Source: Ruminococcus sp. UBA4385 | GTDB lineage: Bacteria > Bacillota_A > Clostridia > Oscillospirales > Ruminococcaceae | Direction of reading: 5' to 3' | NCBI GenBank assembly: GCA_002391065.1 | Contig: DGRP01000060.1 | Location: 3,734 to 14,197, forward strand | Length of the DNA stretch: 10,464 bases | Part shown: positions 1 through 6,837 of the stretch, piece by piece | Numbering within the stretch: the stretch's first letter is position 1 | Layout: every line of letters begins with the position of its first letter | Position numbers and translations under genes: made by a program | Notes under the pieces: model-generated | The model's database searches: none | Seen by the model: only the letters and a program-made list of their open reading frames with translations | Told to the model about the DNA's origin: nothing

Positions 1-142
1 TATCGCAGGCTTGGCGAGCTCTTTTTCTAAACCCTTGGCAGGTCTTATTTCTTAGCTTGCACTCTCTTTCTTTGCGGTCAAGGCAAAAAAAGTATCAAGC
101 AAAAATGCGACGCGATGATGGTGCAGGGTTTTCCCTGCCCTC
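1..142. repeat. Tandem repeat unit 1 (about 142 bp), probably continuing left of the window
   Basis: This unit is followed directly by a second copy beginning at 143. The first ~113 bases of the two copies differ at only about a dozen positions, and a central block of 30-odd bases (about 53-86) is identical. The last ~30 bases diverge but both copies finish with TTTTCCCTGCC. This copy contains a perfect hairpin at 123-138 (GCAGGG, TTTT loop, CCCTGC) that the second copy has lost. No credible reading frame with a ribosome binding site runs through it. The base at position 1 matches the start of copy 2, so the array may continue outside the window. The function is unknown. Confidence 0.85.
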
Positions 143-288
143 TATCGCAGGCTTGGCGAGCTCTTTTCTTAACTCCTTGGCAGATCTTATTACTTAGCTT
201 GCACTCTCTTTCTTTGCGGTCAAGGCAAGAACAGCTTCAAGCAAAACTACGACGCGTATTAGCCGTGCGGCGAGCACTTTTCCCTGCC
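143..288. repeat. Tandem repeat unit 2 (about 146 bp), abutting the lepA stop codon
   Basis: This second, diverged copy of the 1-142 unit ends two bases before the lepA stop codon (291-293 on the minus strand). Because it fills the whole region downstream of lepA, it must form the lepA 3' untranslated region if transcription continues. I see no conventional GC hairpin with a T tract for lepA in it. Its distal part carries a small GTGC/GCAC hairpin (about 264-277) where copy 1 has its GCAGGG hairpin. It could be a dispersed intergenic repeat family or a structured RNA element; nothing in the sequence decides this. Confidence 0.85.
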
Positions 289-290
289 TA

Positions 291-2093
291 TTACTCGTCC
301 AGCTTCAGCACCGACATGAACGCTTCCTGCGGTACCGATACCGAGCCCAATTGCCTCATTCGCTTCTTGCCCTCTTTCTGCTTCTCAAGCAGCTTCTTCT
401 TTCTCGTTATGTCTCCGCCGTAACACTTCGCAAGTACGTCTTTTCTGAGTGCCTTTATCGTCTCCCTTGCGATTATCTTTCCACCGATCGCCGCCTGTAC
501 AGGTACTTCAAAAAGCTGCCTCGGTATGTTCTCTTTTAGTCTCTCTACTATCTTTCTTGCCCTCGGATATGCCTTGTCAACATGAACAATAAAGGAAAGT
601 GCATCAACTGTTTCACCGTTGAGAAGTACATCAAGCTTAACAAGCTTGGACGGCTCATAGCCCTTCAGCTCGTAGTCAAATGACGCATATCCCTTTGTCC
701 TTGATTTGAGCGCATCGAAGAAGTCGTAAACTATTTCGTTCAAGGGCAGAATGTAATGCAGGTCAACCCTGTTTTCGTCAAGGTATTTCATATCCTTGAA
801 GGTGCCTCGCCTGTCCTGACAAAGCTCCATTATATTGCCGACATAATCGGGCGGAGTGTAAATATGTGCGTTCACTACAGGCTCCTCCGCACTTGCGATA
901 AGGGCAGGCTCGGGATAGTTTGTCGGGTTGTCGATAAAAACGGTAGTGCCGTCAGTCAGGTTAACTTTGTAGATAACCGAGGGTGCCGTAGTTATAAGGT
1001 CGAGGTTGTATTCACGCTCTAAACGCTCCTGAATTATCTCCATGTGCAGAAGCCCCAGAAAGCCGCAGCGGAAGCCAAAGCCCAGCGCTACCGAGGTCTC
1101 GGGCTCAAAGGAAAGGCTCGCATCGTTGAGAAGAAGCTTTTCAAGCGCATCTCTGAGATCGGGGTATTTTGCGCCGTCAGCAGGATAGATACCGCTGTAA
1201 ACCATAGGGTTTACCTTCTTGTAGCCGGGGAGCGCCTCTGCACAGGGGCTTTCGGCGTTGGTGACTGTGTCTCCCACACGGGTATCACCGATATCCTTAA
1301 TTGATGCCGCAATATAGCCTACCTCTCCTGCGTGAAGCTCACCTACAGGGATAAGCTCTGTCGCACCCATAAAGCCGACCTCAACGGTCTGGAACTCTGC
1401 TCCTGTCGCCATAAGACGGATAGTGTCGCCTGCTTTGAGGTGACCCTCCTTAACACGGCAATAGATGATAACACCCTTGTAGGAATCATAGTAGCTGTCG
1501 AAGATAAGCGCTTTCAGAGGCTTTTCCTCCTCACCCTTGGGGGCAGGTATATCGGTGATGATGCGCTCAAGCACCTCTTTTATGTTAGTGCCGAGCTTTG
1601 CAGATATACGGGGAGCGTCCATAGCAGGTATGCCTATTACGTTTTCTATCTCGTTGCAGGCTCTCTCGGGGTCAGCACCCGGAAGGTCGATCTTGTTTAC
1701 AACAGGGAGCACTTCAAGGTCATGCTCAATTGCAAGGTAGGTGTTTGCAAGTGTCTGCGCCTCAATTCCCTGCGAAGCGTCAACTATCAGTATAGCGCCC
1801 TCGCAGGCAGCGAGCGAACGTGAGACCTCATAGTTGAAGTCAACGTGGCCCGGGGTGTCAATAAGGTTGAAGATATAGTCCTCGCCGTCATCGGCATGAT
1901 AGGTCATGCGCACAGCTCTTGCCTTGATTGTGATACCTCTCTCACGCTCAATGTCCATATTGTCAAGGAGCTGGTTTTCCATATCTCTGAGAGCCACAGT
2001 GTCGGTCAGCTCAAGTATTCTGTCCGCAAGCGTTGACTTGCCGTGGTCGATATGGGCTATTATACAAAAGTTTCTTATCTTTGATTTATCCAT
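291..2093 (-). CDS. lepA: Elongation factor 4 (LepA), ribosome-associated GTPase
   Basis: This is a complete 600-residue LepA/EF4, the usual length for the family. EF4 is a translational GTPase that binds the ribosome and is proposed to back-translocate stalled complexes or help initiation and assembly. The GTPase motifs are all present: AHIDHGKST (13-21), RGITIKA (52-58), DTPGH (79-83), NKID (133-136) and SAK (164-166). EF-G-like domains II, III and V follow. The LepA-specific C-terminal region has the diagnostic [20 protein letters not shown] block and ends [14 protein letters not shown]. The ATG at 2093 has GGAG seven bases upstream and starts at the conserved [20 protein letters not shown]. 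It has its own promoter at 2142-2170, so it is probably transcribed alone. The usual clostridial neighbours (hemW, sporulation genes) are not visible; a tandem repeat lies directly downstream. Confidence 0.98.
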   Translation of the reverse strand: MDKSKIRNFCIIAHIDHGKSTLADRILELTDTVALRDMENQLLDNMDIERERGITIKARAVRMTYHADDGEDYIFNLIDTPGHVDFNYEVSRSLAACEGAILIVDASQGIEAQTLANTYLAIEHDLEVLPVVNKIDLPGADPERACNEIENVIGIPAMDAPRISAKLGTNIKEVLERIITDIPAPKGEEEKPLKALIFDSYYDSYKGVIIYCRVKEGHLKAGDTIRLMATGAEFQTVEVGFMGATELIPVGELHAGEVGYIAASIKDIGDTRVGDTVTNAESPCAEALPGYKKVNPMVYSGIYPADGAKYPDLRDALEKLLLNDASLSFEPETSVALGFGFRCGFLGLLHMEIIQERLEREYNLDLITTAPSVIYKVNLTDGTTVFIDNPTNYPEPALIASAEEPVVNAHIYTPPDYVGNIMELCQDRRGTFKDMKYLDENRVDLHYILPLNEIVYDFFDALKSRTKGYASFDYELKGYEPSKLVKLDVLLNGETVDALSFIVHVDKAYPRARKIVERLKENIPRQLFEVPVQAAIGGKIIARETIKALRKDVLAKCYGGDITRKKKLLEKQKEGKKRMRQLGSVSVPQEAFMSVLKLDE

Positions 2094-2118
2094 ATTAGTT
2101 CTCCGAATCCAAGATTTC

Positions 2119-2132
2119 TGTCTGTGCAGACA
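2119..2132. promoter_or_regulatory. Short dyad in the lepA 5' leader
   Basis: A 6-bp inverted repeat TGTCTG/CAGACA with a 2-base centre lies about 4-17 bases into the predicted lepA transcript, between the -10 element and the ribosome binding site. It could be an operator or a small leader hairpin. It may also be chance, and I recognise no regulator for it. Confidence 0.3.
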
Positions 2133-2141
2133 TATATAGTT

Positions 2142-2170
2142 ATTATAACATAGTTCGCAGGATTTTTCAA
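2142..2170 (-). promoter_or_regulatory. lepA promoter (sigma-A type, extended -10)
   Basis: Read on the minus strand, TTGAAA (2165-2170) is followed by a 17-base spacer and TATAAT (2142-2147). The spacer ends in TATGT, the TRTGn extension typical of Gram-positive promoters. The predicted transcript starts near 2135, leaving a leader of about 42 bases before lepA. It sits just downstream of the LCP-gene terminator, so lepA is likely insulated from the CPBP-LCP operon. Confidence 0.85.
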
Positions 2171-2179
2171 GACTTTACA

Positions 2180-2211
2180 AACAAAAATGCTCCCGACGCA
2201 ATATCGGGAGC
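2180..2211 (-). terminator. Intrinsic terminator of the CPBP-LCP operon
   Basis: On the minus strand an 8-bp perfect stem GCTCCCGA/TCGGGAGC (2204-2211 and 2189-2196) with a 7-base loop is followed by ATTTTTGTTTG. It lies six bases after the LCP-gene stop codon and ten bases before the lepA -35 element. Confidence 0.9.
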
Positions 2212-2217
2212 AAGTAT

Positions 2218-3552
2218 TTATGAATATATCTTCTCACGCAGCAAAGCCTGACATTTATCGAAATCAACAGTCAGCACAGACTGTCCGTCATCGGTTGTGC
2301 CGTAGGAGTAGGATTCATCATCGGGCAGTCTCAGAGACACTGTCTTGTACTTTATCGAGAAAAGCGCCTTATAGAACAGCTTGTAAAGCTCCCACCTGCT
2401 CATATCGGAGCGCAGGCTCTTGGCGGCTGTGCTTGCAAAGTTCATCATTGTTATCGGGCCGCTTGACTTTACCTTCTCAATTATCTTTGAGATGACCTCT
2501 CTCTGGCGTGAGGTTCTTTCAAAGTCGGCATTTCCGACATAACGAAGCCTTGCATAGGCAAGCGCCTGATTGCCGTTAAGCTTCAGCTTTCCGCCGTGGT
2601 CCAGATAGTCTGTTCCCTTAGGAAGCTCCATTATCTTGTTCTGCTCTGCCATAGGGGGTATCATTCCCTCAGCCTCTTCGTCGGTGATCTCCATTTCAAT
2701 TCCGTCGATAGCATCAACTATATCAACAAACGAATAGAAATCTATATACACATAGTCATCTACCTGCACATCGAAGTTATATTCTATCGTATCCATCAGA
2801 AGCTCCGCACCGCCGTAAACGTAAGCGGCATTCATTTTGCCCCATGTATCAATGCTTTCGCCGTCGGCATTGAAGCCCTTGATGTTCACATACATATCCC
2901 TCATGAATGAGGTCATAACTATCTGCTTTTTCTTGCTGTTGATAGAAATCAGTATCATCGAGTCTGTCCTTCCCCTCTCCTCGACAGTTCTCGTGTCGGA
3001 GCCGATAAGAAGGATATTTCTGACATCACTGCTGGTCATTGAAGCGTCGGTTTTTGCACGCTCTCCACGCTCAAGATGCTGCACCAGTCCGCAGTAGTGC
3101 CATATCATCAGATTGACAACCAGCGCCAGCACCACCACTATCAGAAGAGCTATCCTTATCGCATTTTTTACAGGGTGAGTTTTCTTTCTGCTGTAGGATC
3201 TACTGCTCTTTTTGCTTTTTGTATTTACATCGTATGGGCTCTGATAATCGTCATAGCGTGAGTTCTGCTTTTTCTGTTTCGGAGCAGGTCTTCTGCTGTC
3301 AGATGTCCTCCTCTGCTGATGTGAGCCGCCCGAGGGTCTTCTCCCGGGCCGTGCGCCCTGCCTTTGCCTCTGAGGGTTCTGAGGTCTCTGCCCCTGACCT
3401 CCCTGCCGAGGCTCATAGGGTGCTTCGCCGTAGGGGGAGTCAGAATAGCTTGCGCCGTTTGCATAGTCCGACTCATAGCCCTCATCGTAGTAGTCATCAA
3501 AGTCATACACTCCGCCGAGGTTTTCATAGTCTTTGTTTTTGTTATCAGGCAT
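2218..3552 (-). CDS. LytR-CpsA-Psr (LCP) family cell-wall polymer ligase
   Basis: LCP proteins are membrane-anchored enzymes that transfer undecaprenyl-pyrophosphate-linked teichoic acids or capsular polymers onto peptidoglycan. This 444-residue protein has a long disordered cytoplasmic N-terminus (1-130), one membrane segment (about 131-151) and an extracellular LCP domain (about 176-365). Conserved LCP signatures are LLIGSDTR (181-188), RTDSMILISI (195-204), SFMRDMYV (215-222), KMNAAYVYGG (239-248) and LNGNQALAYARLR...DFERTSRQ (325-350), which supply the Arg and Asp residues that bind the lipid pyrophosphate and Mg2+. The ATG has AAGGAGA six bases upstream. It starts 33 bases after the CPBP gene stop and has no promoter of its own, so the two are probably co-transcribed. 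The N-terminus is odd: an acidic Tyr/Asp-rich half (1-48) followed by a Gln/Arg/Pro-rich basic half. The exact polymer is unknown, so I give no symbol. Confidence 0.95.
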   Translation of the reverse strand: MPDNKNKDYENLGGVYDFDDYYDEGYESDYANGASYSDSPYGEAPYEPRQGGQGQRPQNPQRQRQGARPGRRPSGGSHQQRRTSDSRRPAPKQKKQNSRYDDYQSPYDVNTKSKKSSRSYSRKKTHPVKNAIRIALLIVVVLALVVNLMIWHYCGLVQHLERGERAKTDASMTSSDVRNILLIGSDTRTVEERGRTDSMILISINSKKKQIVMTSFMRDMYVNIKGFNADGESIDTWGKMNAAYVYGGAELLMDTIEYNFDVQVDDYVYIDFYSFVDIVDAIDGIEMEITDEEAEGMIPPMAEQNKIMELPKGTDYLDHGGKLKLNGNQALAYARLRYVGNADFERTSRQREVISKIIEKVKSSGPITMMNFASTAAKSLRSDMSRWELYKLFYKALFSIKYKTVSLRLPDDESYSYGTTDDGQSVLTVDFDKCQALLREKIYS

Positions 3553-3565
3553 TTTGTTTCTCCTT

Positions 3566-3595
3566 AATTTTTATATCTTTAATTTTTATATCTTT
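3566..3595 (-). repeat. Perfect 15-bp tandem duplication across the CPBP stop codon
   Basis: Two identical copies (3566-3580 and 3581-3595) read AAAGATATAAAAATT on the minus strand. The upstream copy encodes the final Lys-Ile and TAA of the CPBP protein; the other lies in the gap before the LCP ribosome binding site. Either copy supplies the stop, so the duplication lengthens the intercistronic gap without changing the protein. It looks like replication slippage in AT-rich sequence. Confidence 0.9.
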
Positions 3596-4605
3596 CCCAT
3601 AGCCGACAGCACTGTTACCGTCAGCGAGCCTATTATCGCTATCACTGCTATCGGGGCTGTAAAATACAGACCTACCTTTTTCTTTACAGATATTTCAGTG
3701 TGCCTTTCGGGAAGAGCAAAGGTTTCGGTGTGATGTCTTATCTCTTTTACGAAAATAACTATTCCGCAGATCATCAGTATAAACACTATTACGGCAGGAA
3801 TTATAAGCCCCATAAAAGCACCCTTGTGAGCCGAGATATATGAAAAGTCATTTTCCGAAAGAGTTTTCTGAAGCTCATCAAAGTCGAGAAAGCCTAAGAA
3901 TATCGACTGCACAGCGCCTATCGAATTTATACAGATATGAAGCAGAAGAGACGAAAACAGCGAGCCCGTTTTCTCAACAAGGAATGCCGCACAGGTGCCC
4001 ATTACCGCCGCATAAAGTATCTGCGAATATGAGCCGTGCCACAGCCCGAAGCTTATTCCCACTGCAAAAACTGCCGACCAGCTTCCTATCCTGCGTGCAT
4101 TTGAAAGAAGCGCACCCCTGAACAGAAACTCCTCATAAAATGGCGCTAAAATCGTCATTGCGATAATATTTGAAAGCACCCCGAGAAAGGTCGGGTTTGC
4201 CGAAAAGTCAACCGCCTGAAGCTCCACTCCCGAAACCGACTGCACAAGCAGGAAGAAAAACGAATTCAGATAGCTTGACGCATATATCAGCCCGAAGCAC
4301 ATCACTATCCACCGAAGGAGCTGTTTTGTGCTTACGTTAGGCTTTACCAGGCGCTCCTTTATCCTGATCTCGTGGTCGGGGTCGAATATTTTGAACACCA
4401 GCAAGCACAGCGGCACAACCACAAGATACTGCACCGCATAAGCTGAAATGCTCAGTATATCAGCGTATGACTTTGAGTCCTTGAAAAGGGCTGTCACTAT
4501 ATATTTATCAAGCCTTATGAGCAGCACATCAAGCAAATAAAACAGTATAAGCGCTGCCGCATTAATATCCGAAACTCTTCGTATAAGCCTTTTCGTGTCA
4601 GACAT
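3586..4605 (-). CDS. CPBP-family intramembrane metalloprotease (Abi/CAAX-protease-like)
   Basis: This 339-residue polytopic membrane protein belongs to the CPBP (CAAX protease and bacteriocin-processing, ABI) family, whose members cleave substrates within or near the membrane with a Glu/His site. The motifs are intact: EEFLFRG (158-164, giving EExxxR), FGLWH (186-190) and HICIN (223-227, giving HxxxN). Hydrophobic segments are visible at roughly 15-32, 55-73, 98-122, 140-156, 175-195, 197-210, 214-235, 264-287 and 312-335. The last hydrophobic segment, after the charged linker 288-311, is an extension beyond the catalytic core. The ATG at 4605 has GAGGAG nearby and follows a strong promoter. 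It is the first gene of an operon with the LCP ligase, which suggests a role in envelope maintenance; that role is inference. The substrate is unknown. No bacteriocin gene is visible nearby. Confidence 0.9.
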   Translation of the reverse strand: MSDTKRLIRRVSDINAAALILFYLLDVLLIRLDKYIVTALFKDSKSYADILSISAYAVQYLVVVPLCLLVFKIFDPDHEIRIKERLVKPNVSTKQLLRWIVMCFGLIYASSYLNSFFFLLVQSVSGVELQAVDFSANPTFLGVLSNIIAMTILAPFYEEFLFRGALLSNARRIGSWSAVFAVGISFGLWHGSYSQILYAAVMGTCAAFLVEKTGSLFSSLLLHICINSIGAVQSIFLGFLDFDELQKTLSENDFSYISAHKGAFMGLIIPAVIVFILMICGIVIFVKEIRHHTETFALPERHTEISVKKKVGLYFTAPIAVIAIIGSLTVTVLSAMGKI

Positions 4606-4632
4606 TTTATCACTCCTCGCCTTAACAGAGAC

Positions 4633-4661
4633 ATTATAGCACAGTTCTTTCAGGATTTCAA
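4633..4661 (-). promoter_or_regulatory. Promoter of the CPBP-LCP operon
   Basis: On the minus strand TTGAAA (4656-4661), a 17-base spacer ending CTGTGC, and TATAAT (4633-4638). The TGTGC extension makes it a TRTGn promoter. It begins 15 bases after the thrH terminator and is about 28 bases from the CPBP start codon. Confidence 0.88.
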
Positions 4662-4676
4662 GTGCCTTTTGAGAGA

Positions 4677-4709
4677 TAAAAAGCGCCTACGGTTTTATCC
4701 GTAAGCGCC
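4677..4709 (-). terminator. Intrinsic terminator of thrH
   Basis: On the minus strand GCGCTTACGG and CCGTAGGCGC form a 10-bp stem (one G-U pair) around a 6-base AT-rich loop, followed immediately by TTTTTA. It starts seven bases after the thrH stop codon. Confidence 0.9.
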
Positions 4710-4715
4710 TGAATA

Positions 4716-5324
4716 TCAATCCATAGCTGCCTTTATAGCTGCGAGGAACTCATCATACTCATCAAAAGCCTGAAGCTCGGGGTGCTCAGCCTTGATAGCG
4801 TCGGTGCTCCTGAACAGGAAGCCAGCCTTGCTTGCCTCGATCATGCCGAGGTCATTGTGGCTGTCGCCTGCGGCTATAGTTGTGAAGCCTGCTGACTGCA
4901 GTGCCTTAACCGTTGTAAGCTTCGACTTCTCACATCTCATTTTATAACCTGTGATCTCGCCGTTCTCGCCAACCTCAAGAGTGTTGCAGAAAAGTGTCGG
5001 ATAACCGAGCTTCTTCATAAGCGGTCCTGCAAACTGATAGAAGGTATCGCTGATAATAATGACCTGTGTAAAGCTTCTGAGCTCATCAAGAAACTCCTTT
5101 GCGCCGGGCATAGGGTCAACCTTGGCAATTGTCTCCTGTATCTCCTTGAGACCTAAACCGTGCTCTTTAAGAATAGCAAGCCTGTACTTCATAAGCTTAT
5201 CATAATCAGGCTCGTCTCTTGTTGTTCTGCGAAGCTCGGGAATTCCGCTTGCCTCTGCAAAAGCGATCCAGATCTCAGGCACTAAAACTCCCTCAAGATC
5301 GAGGCAGGTTACATACATACTCAT
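4716..5324 (-). CDS. thrH: ThrH-type HAD phosphatase (phosphoserine phosphatase / homoserine phosphotransferase)
   Basis: This is a 202-residue HAD-superfamily enzyme close to ThrH of Pseudomonas, which dephosphorylates phosphoserine and can transfer its phosphate to homoserine, linking serine and threonine synthesis. The N-terminus CLDLEGVLVPEIWIAFAE is a near-exact family signature, with nucleophile Asp9 and Glu11 replacing the usual second Asp. Motif II is ISDTFY (91-96, Ser92). A Lys at 133 or 135 is the motif III candidate. Motif IV is AAGDSHND (151-158) with Asp154 and Asp158. The length fits the family (about 200-205). GGAGGA lies six bases before the chosen ATG; a second in-frame Met is two codons later. 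It forms a single-gene unit with its own promoter (5360-5388) and terminator (4677-4709). The role in serine synthesis is inferred; other substrates are possible, since serA and serC are not in the window. Confidence 0.9.
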   Translation of the reverse strand: MSMYVTCLDLEGVLVPEIWIAFAEASGIPELRRTTRDEPDYDKLMKYRLAILKEHGLGLKEIQETIAKVDPMPGAKEFLDELRSFTQVIIISDTFYQFAGPLMKKLGYPTLFCNTLEVGENGEITGYKMRCEKSKLTTVKALQSAGFTTIAAGDSHNDLGMIEASKAGFLFRSTDAIKAEHPELQAFDEYDEFLAAIKAAMD

Positions 5325-5359
5325 TTAAATTCCTCCAGACTAAAAAATATTACAAAAAC

Positions 5360-5388
5360 AGTATAGCACACCGCTAACCGCATTTCAA
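5360..5388 (-). promoter_or_regulatory. thrH promoter
   Basis: On the minus strand TTGAAA (5383-5388), a 17-base spacer ending GTGTGC, and TATACT (5360-5365). This has the same architecture as the other minus-strand promoters here, including the TRTGn extension. The leader to the thrH ATG is about 30 bases. Confidence 0.85.
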
Positions 5389-5409
5389 GAAAATTTTGTT
5401 AAAATTTTC
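5389..5409 (-). terminator. Weak AT-rich hairpin after the lipoprotein gene
   Basis: A perfect 9-bp inverted repeat GAAAATTTT/AAAATTTTC with a 3-base loop starts four bases after the lipoprotein stop codon and abuts the thrH -35 element. The stem is almost all A-T and the following T run is short, so termination would be inefficient. Its position fits a terminator, as at the other junctions. Confidence 0.4.
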
Positions 5410-5413
5410 GCAA

Positions 5414-5986
5414 TTATGTGATAGGAACAATAGGGAGCTCAATTCCGCCGTCATCATTAATAACGATCCCGGGCTCTTCTGCCGCAGATGTTTTCTTGGT
5501 CTGCCCGGGTGTCTGTTTTGTCGTCTGCTTAGTCTCGGTGCCTGTATTATCATCGGGCTCTATCGGCATTATCGGAAGCTCGCCCTTTTCAGTGACCGTA
5601 TTTTTTACCGTGCCGTTATCCGAGGTATTATTATCAACCTTATCGGATCCATTCTCCCGAGAGCTTTGCTCCGTCTGAGTTTCGTTCCTCTGAGCGCCCG
5701 AGGTCTTAGTCTCCTTTTGTGTGCCGCCCGAAGCTTCCGAGGTTTCCTTTCCTCCCTTTTCGGCAGTGCCTGATGTTACCTTTACAGTCTCCTTGTCAGA
5801 GAAGCCGTTTTCCTCTCCCCTGTCAGCCGACTTTCCCTTTTCGGAGCTTCCGTCGGAAGAGCTCTGTGAGGCACTCACCGTAACCGTAGTCTGTTTTGCC
5901 TTGCCCTCAGACGATGAGCTGTCATCTTTACAGCCTGCAAGAGAAAGCGCTGTTATTACCGCAAGAATATATATTATCTTTTTCAT
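5414..5986 (-). CDS. Small Ser/Thr-rich lipoprotein of unknown function
   Basis: I do not recognise a domain. The 190-residue product opens with a classic lipoprotein signal peptide: MKK, a hydrophobic core (4-16) and the lipobox LAGC with Cys19 as the predicted lipidation site, so it should be anchored on the outer face of the membrane. Residues 20-135 are low-complexity Ser/Thr/Lys/Glu/Gly sequence with no hydrophobic core, probably disordered. Two near-identical motifs stand out near the end: ELPIMPI (136-142) and ELPIVPI (183-189, one residue from the C-terminus), each beside an Asp/Glu/Asn-rich stretch. They are separated by a Thr/Lys/Gln-rich linker. GGAGA overlaps the rsmE stop and the gap to rsmE is eight bases, so it is very probably translated from the rsmE message. 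It could be a surface stalk, a peptide-presenting or binding lipoprotein, or a wall spacer; the sequence does not say. Confidence 0.85.
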   Translation of the reverse strand: MKKIIYILAVITALSLAGCKDDSSSSEGKAKQTTVTVSASQSSSDGSSEKGKSADRGEENGFSDKETVKVTSGTAEKGGKETSEASGGTQKETKTSGAQRNETQTEQSSRENGSDKVDNNTSDNGTVKNTVTEKGELPIMPIEPDDNTGTETKQTTKQTPGQTKKTSAAEEPGIVINDDGGIELPIVPIT

Positions 5987-5994
5987 TTTTTCTC

Positions 5995-6717
5995 CTATTC
6001 CATATTGCCTGTCAGGTGCATGATAATGCTTATCGCCGAAACGGGAGCTGTCTCACACCTGAGTATCCTCTTTCCGAGCCCTATCAGCCGCACCCCTGCC
6101 GAGACTGCCTTTTCAGTCTCCTGCGGAGAAAAGCCGCCCTCGCTGCCTATCAGAAGCCCAACGCTCTGACCTGCCTTCAGTCCGACTGCCGAGAGTGACT
6201 CTCCTCCCCTTTCATAGCACATAAGGGGCACATCAAGGGCTTTCATTTCATCAAGGCATTCATCAAAGCTCATTATCGGGCTGATCTCAACCATTGACGC
6301 TCTTTCCGACTGCTTGCAGGCTTCAAGAGAGATCCGTCTGAGGCGCTCCAGCTTTTTATCAAAGCTCTTTTTATCAGGACGTGAAACGCACCTTTCCGTC
6401 AGCACCGGACATATCCTTGAGGCTCCAAGCTCAGTTGCCTTCTGAACTATAGTATCAAGCTTGTCCGACTTCGGCATTGCCTGAAAAAGCGTAAGCCTTA
6501 TATTCGCTTCGTTCTCCGAGGGCTTTTCTTCAAGCACCTCGCAGGAGACAAGCTCGTCTGATATTGTCAGTATTTTTGAAATGTACTCCACACCGCCCGA
6601 GCAGACCGTTATCTCATCGCCCAGCCTCATTCTCAGGCTCCTTCCGATATGTCTGGCATCGCTGCCCGTAATGCTTACCTTACCGTCAGAAATATCATCG
6701 CAGAAAAACCTCGGCAT
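5995..6717 (-). CDS. rsmE: 16S rRNA m3U1498 methyltransferase RsmE
   Basis: RsmE uses S-adenosylmethionine to methylate N3 of U1498 in the 16S rRNA decoding region. The 240-residue length is typical. The N-terminal PUA-like domain (about 1-70) starts MPRFFCDD and includes ARHIGRSLRMRLGDEI. The C-terminal SPOUT trefoil-knot domain has QKATELGA (92-99), EACKQSERA (132-140), the SAM-binding loop LLIGSEGGFSPQE (188-200) and LGKRILRCETAPVSAI (214-229). The ATG follows GGGAG with a spacing of about seven bases. It is the first gene of a unit with the lipoprotein gene, driven by the promoter at 6793-6821. The prmA gene that often precedes rsmE is absent; the upstream side is a divergent intergenic region instead. 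Confidence 0.96.
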   Translation of the reverse strand: MPRFFCDDISDGKVSITGSDARHIGRSLRMRLGDEITVCSGGVEYISKILTISDELVSCEVLEEKPSENEANIRLTLFQAMPKSDKLDTIVQKATELGASRICPVLTERCVSRPDKKSFDKKLERLRRISLEACKQSERASMVEISPIMSFDECLDEMKALDVPLMCYERGGESLSAVGLKAGQSVGLLIGSEGGFSPQETEKAVSAGVRLIGLGKRILRCETAPVSAISIIMHLTGNME

Positions 6718-6749
6718 ATCACCACTCCCTCCGAAGCCGCTTTCTCCGA

Positions 6750-6770
6750 CTCACAAGCATTCCCTGTGAG
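6750..6770 (-). other. Small hairpin in the rsmE 5' leader
   Basis: CTCACA and TGTGAG (6-bp stem, 9-base loop) lie in the roughly 69-base untranslated leader of rsmE. It is too small to call a riboswitch and there is no T tract. It may be incidental. Confidence 0.3.
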
Positions 6771-6792
6771 CCTGCAGCTATGCGCTTTCAGT

Positions 6793-6821
6793 ATTATAGC
6801 ACAGCTGTTTCAAAATTTCAA
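6793..6821 (-). promoter_or_regulatory. rsmE-lipoprotein operon promoter
   Basis: On the minus strand TTGAAA (6816-6821), a 17-base spacer ending CTGTGC, and TATAAT (6793-6798). This has a near-consensus -35, an ideal spacing and a TRTGn extended -10. The transcript should start near 6786. Confidence 0.9.
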
Positions 6822-6837
6822 TAAAATTCATAAATGA

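Noticed and set aside
1..288. CRISPR array
   Set aside because: The repeat unit is about 142 bp with no spacers and only two visible copies.
115..423. 102-residue plus-strand frame across the tandem repeat into the lepA end
   Set aside because: It lies antisense to lepA over its second half, has no ribosome binding site and no recognisable composition.
1332..1823. 163-residue plus-strand frame inside lepA
   Set aside because: It is entirely antisense to conserved LepA GTPase sequence; a shadow of the coding strand.
3225..3527. 100-residue minus-strand frame overlapping the LCP N-terminus
   Set aside because: It is an alternative frame of the low-complexity Gln/Arg/Pro region and has no ribosome binding site; composition alone explains it.
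5929..5986. Lipoprotein signal peptide as a source of a pheromone-like peptide (ITALSLAG resembles enterococcal peptides ending in SLVLAG)
   Set aside because: Hydrophobic signal peptides ending LAG are generic; no receptor or conjugative element is present.
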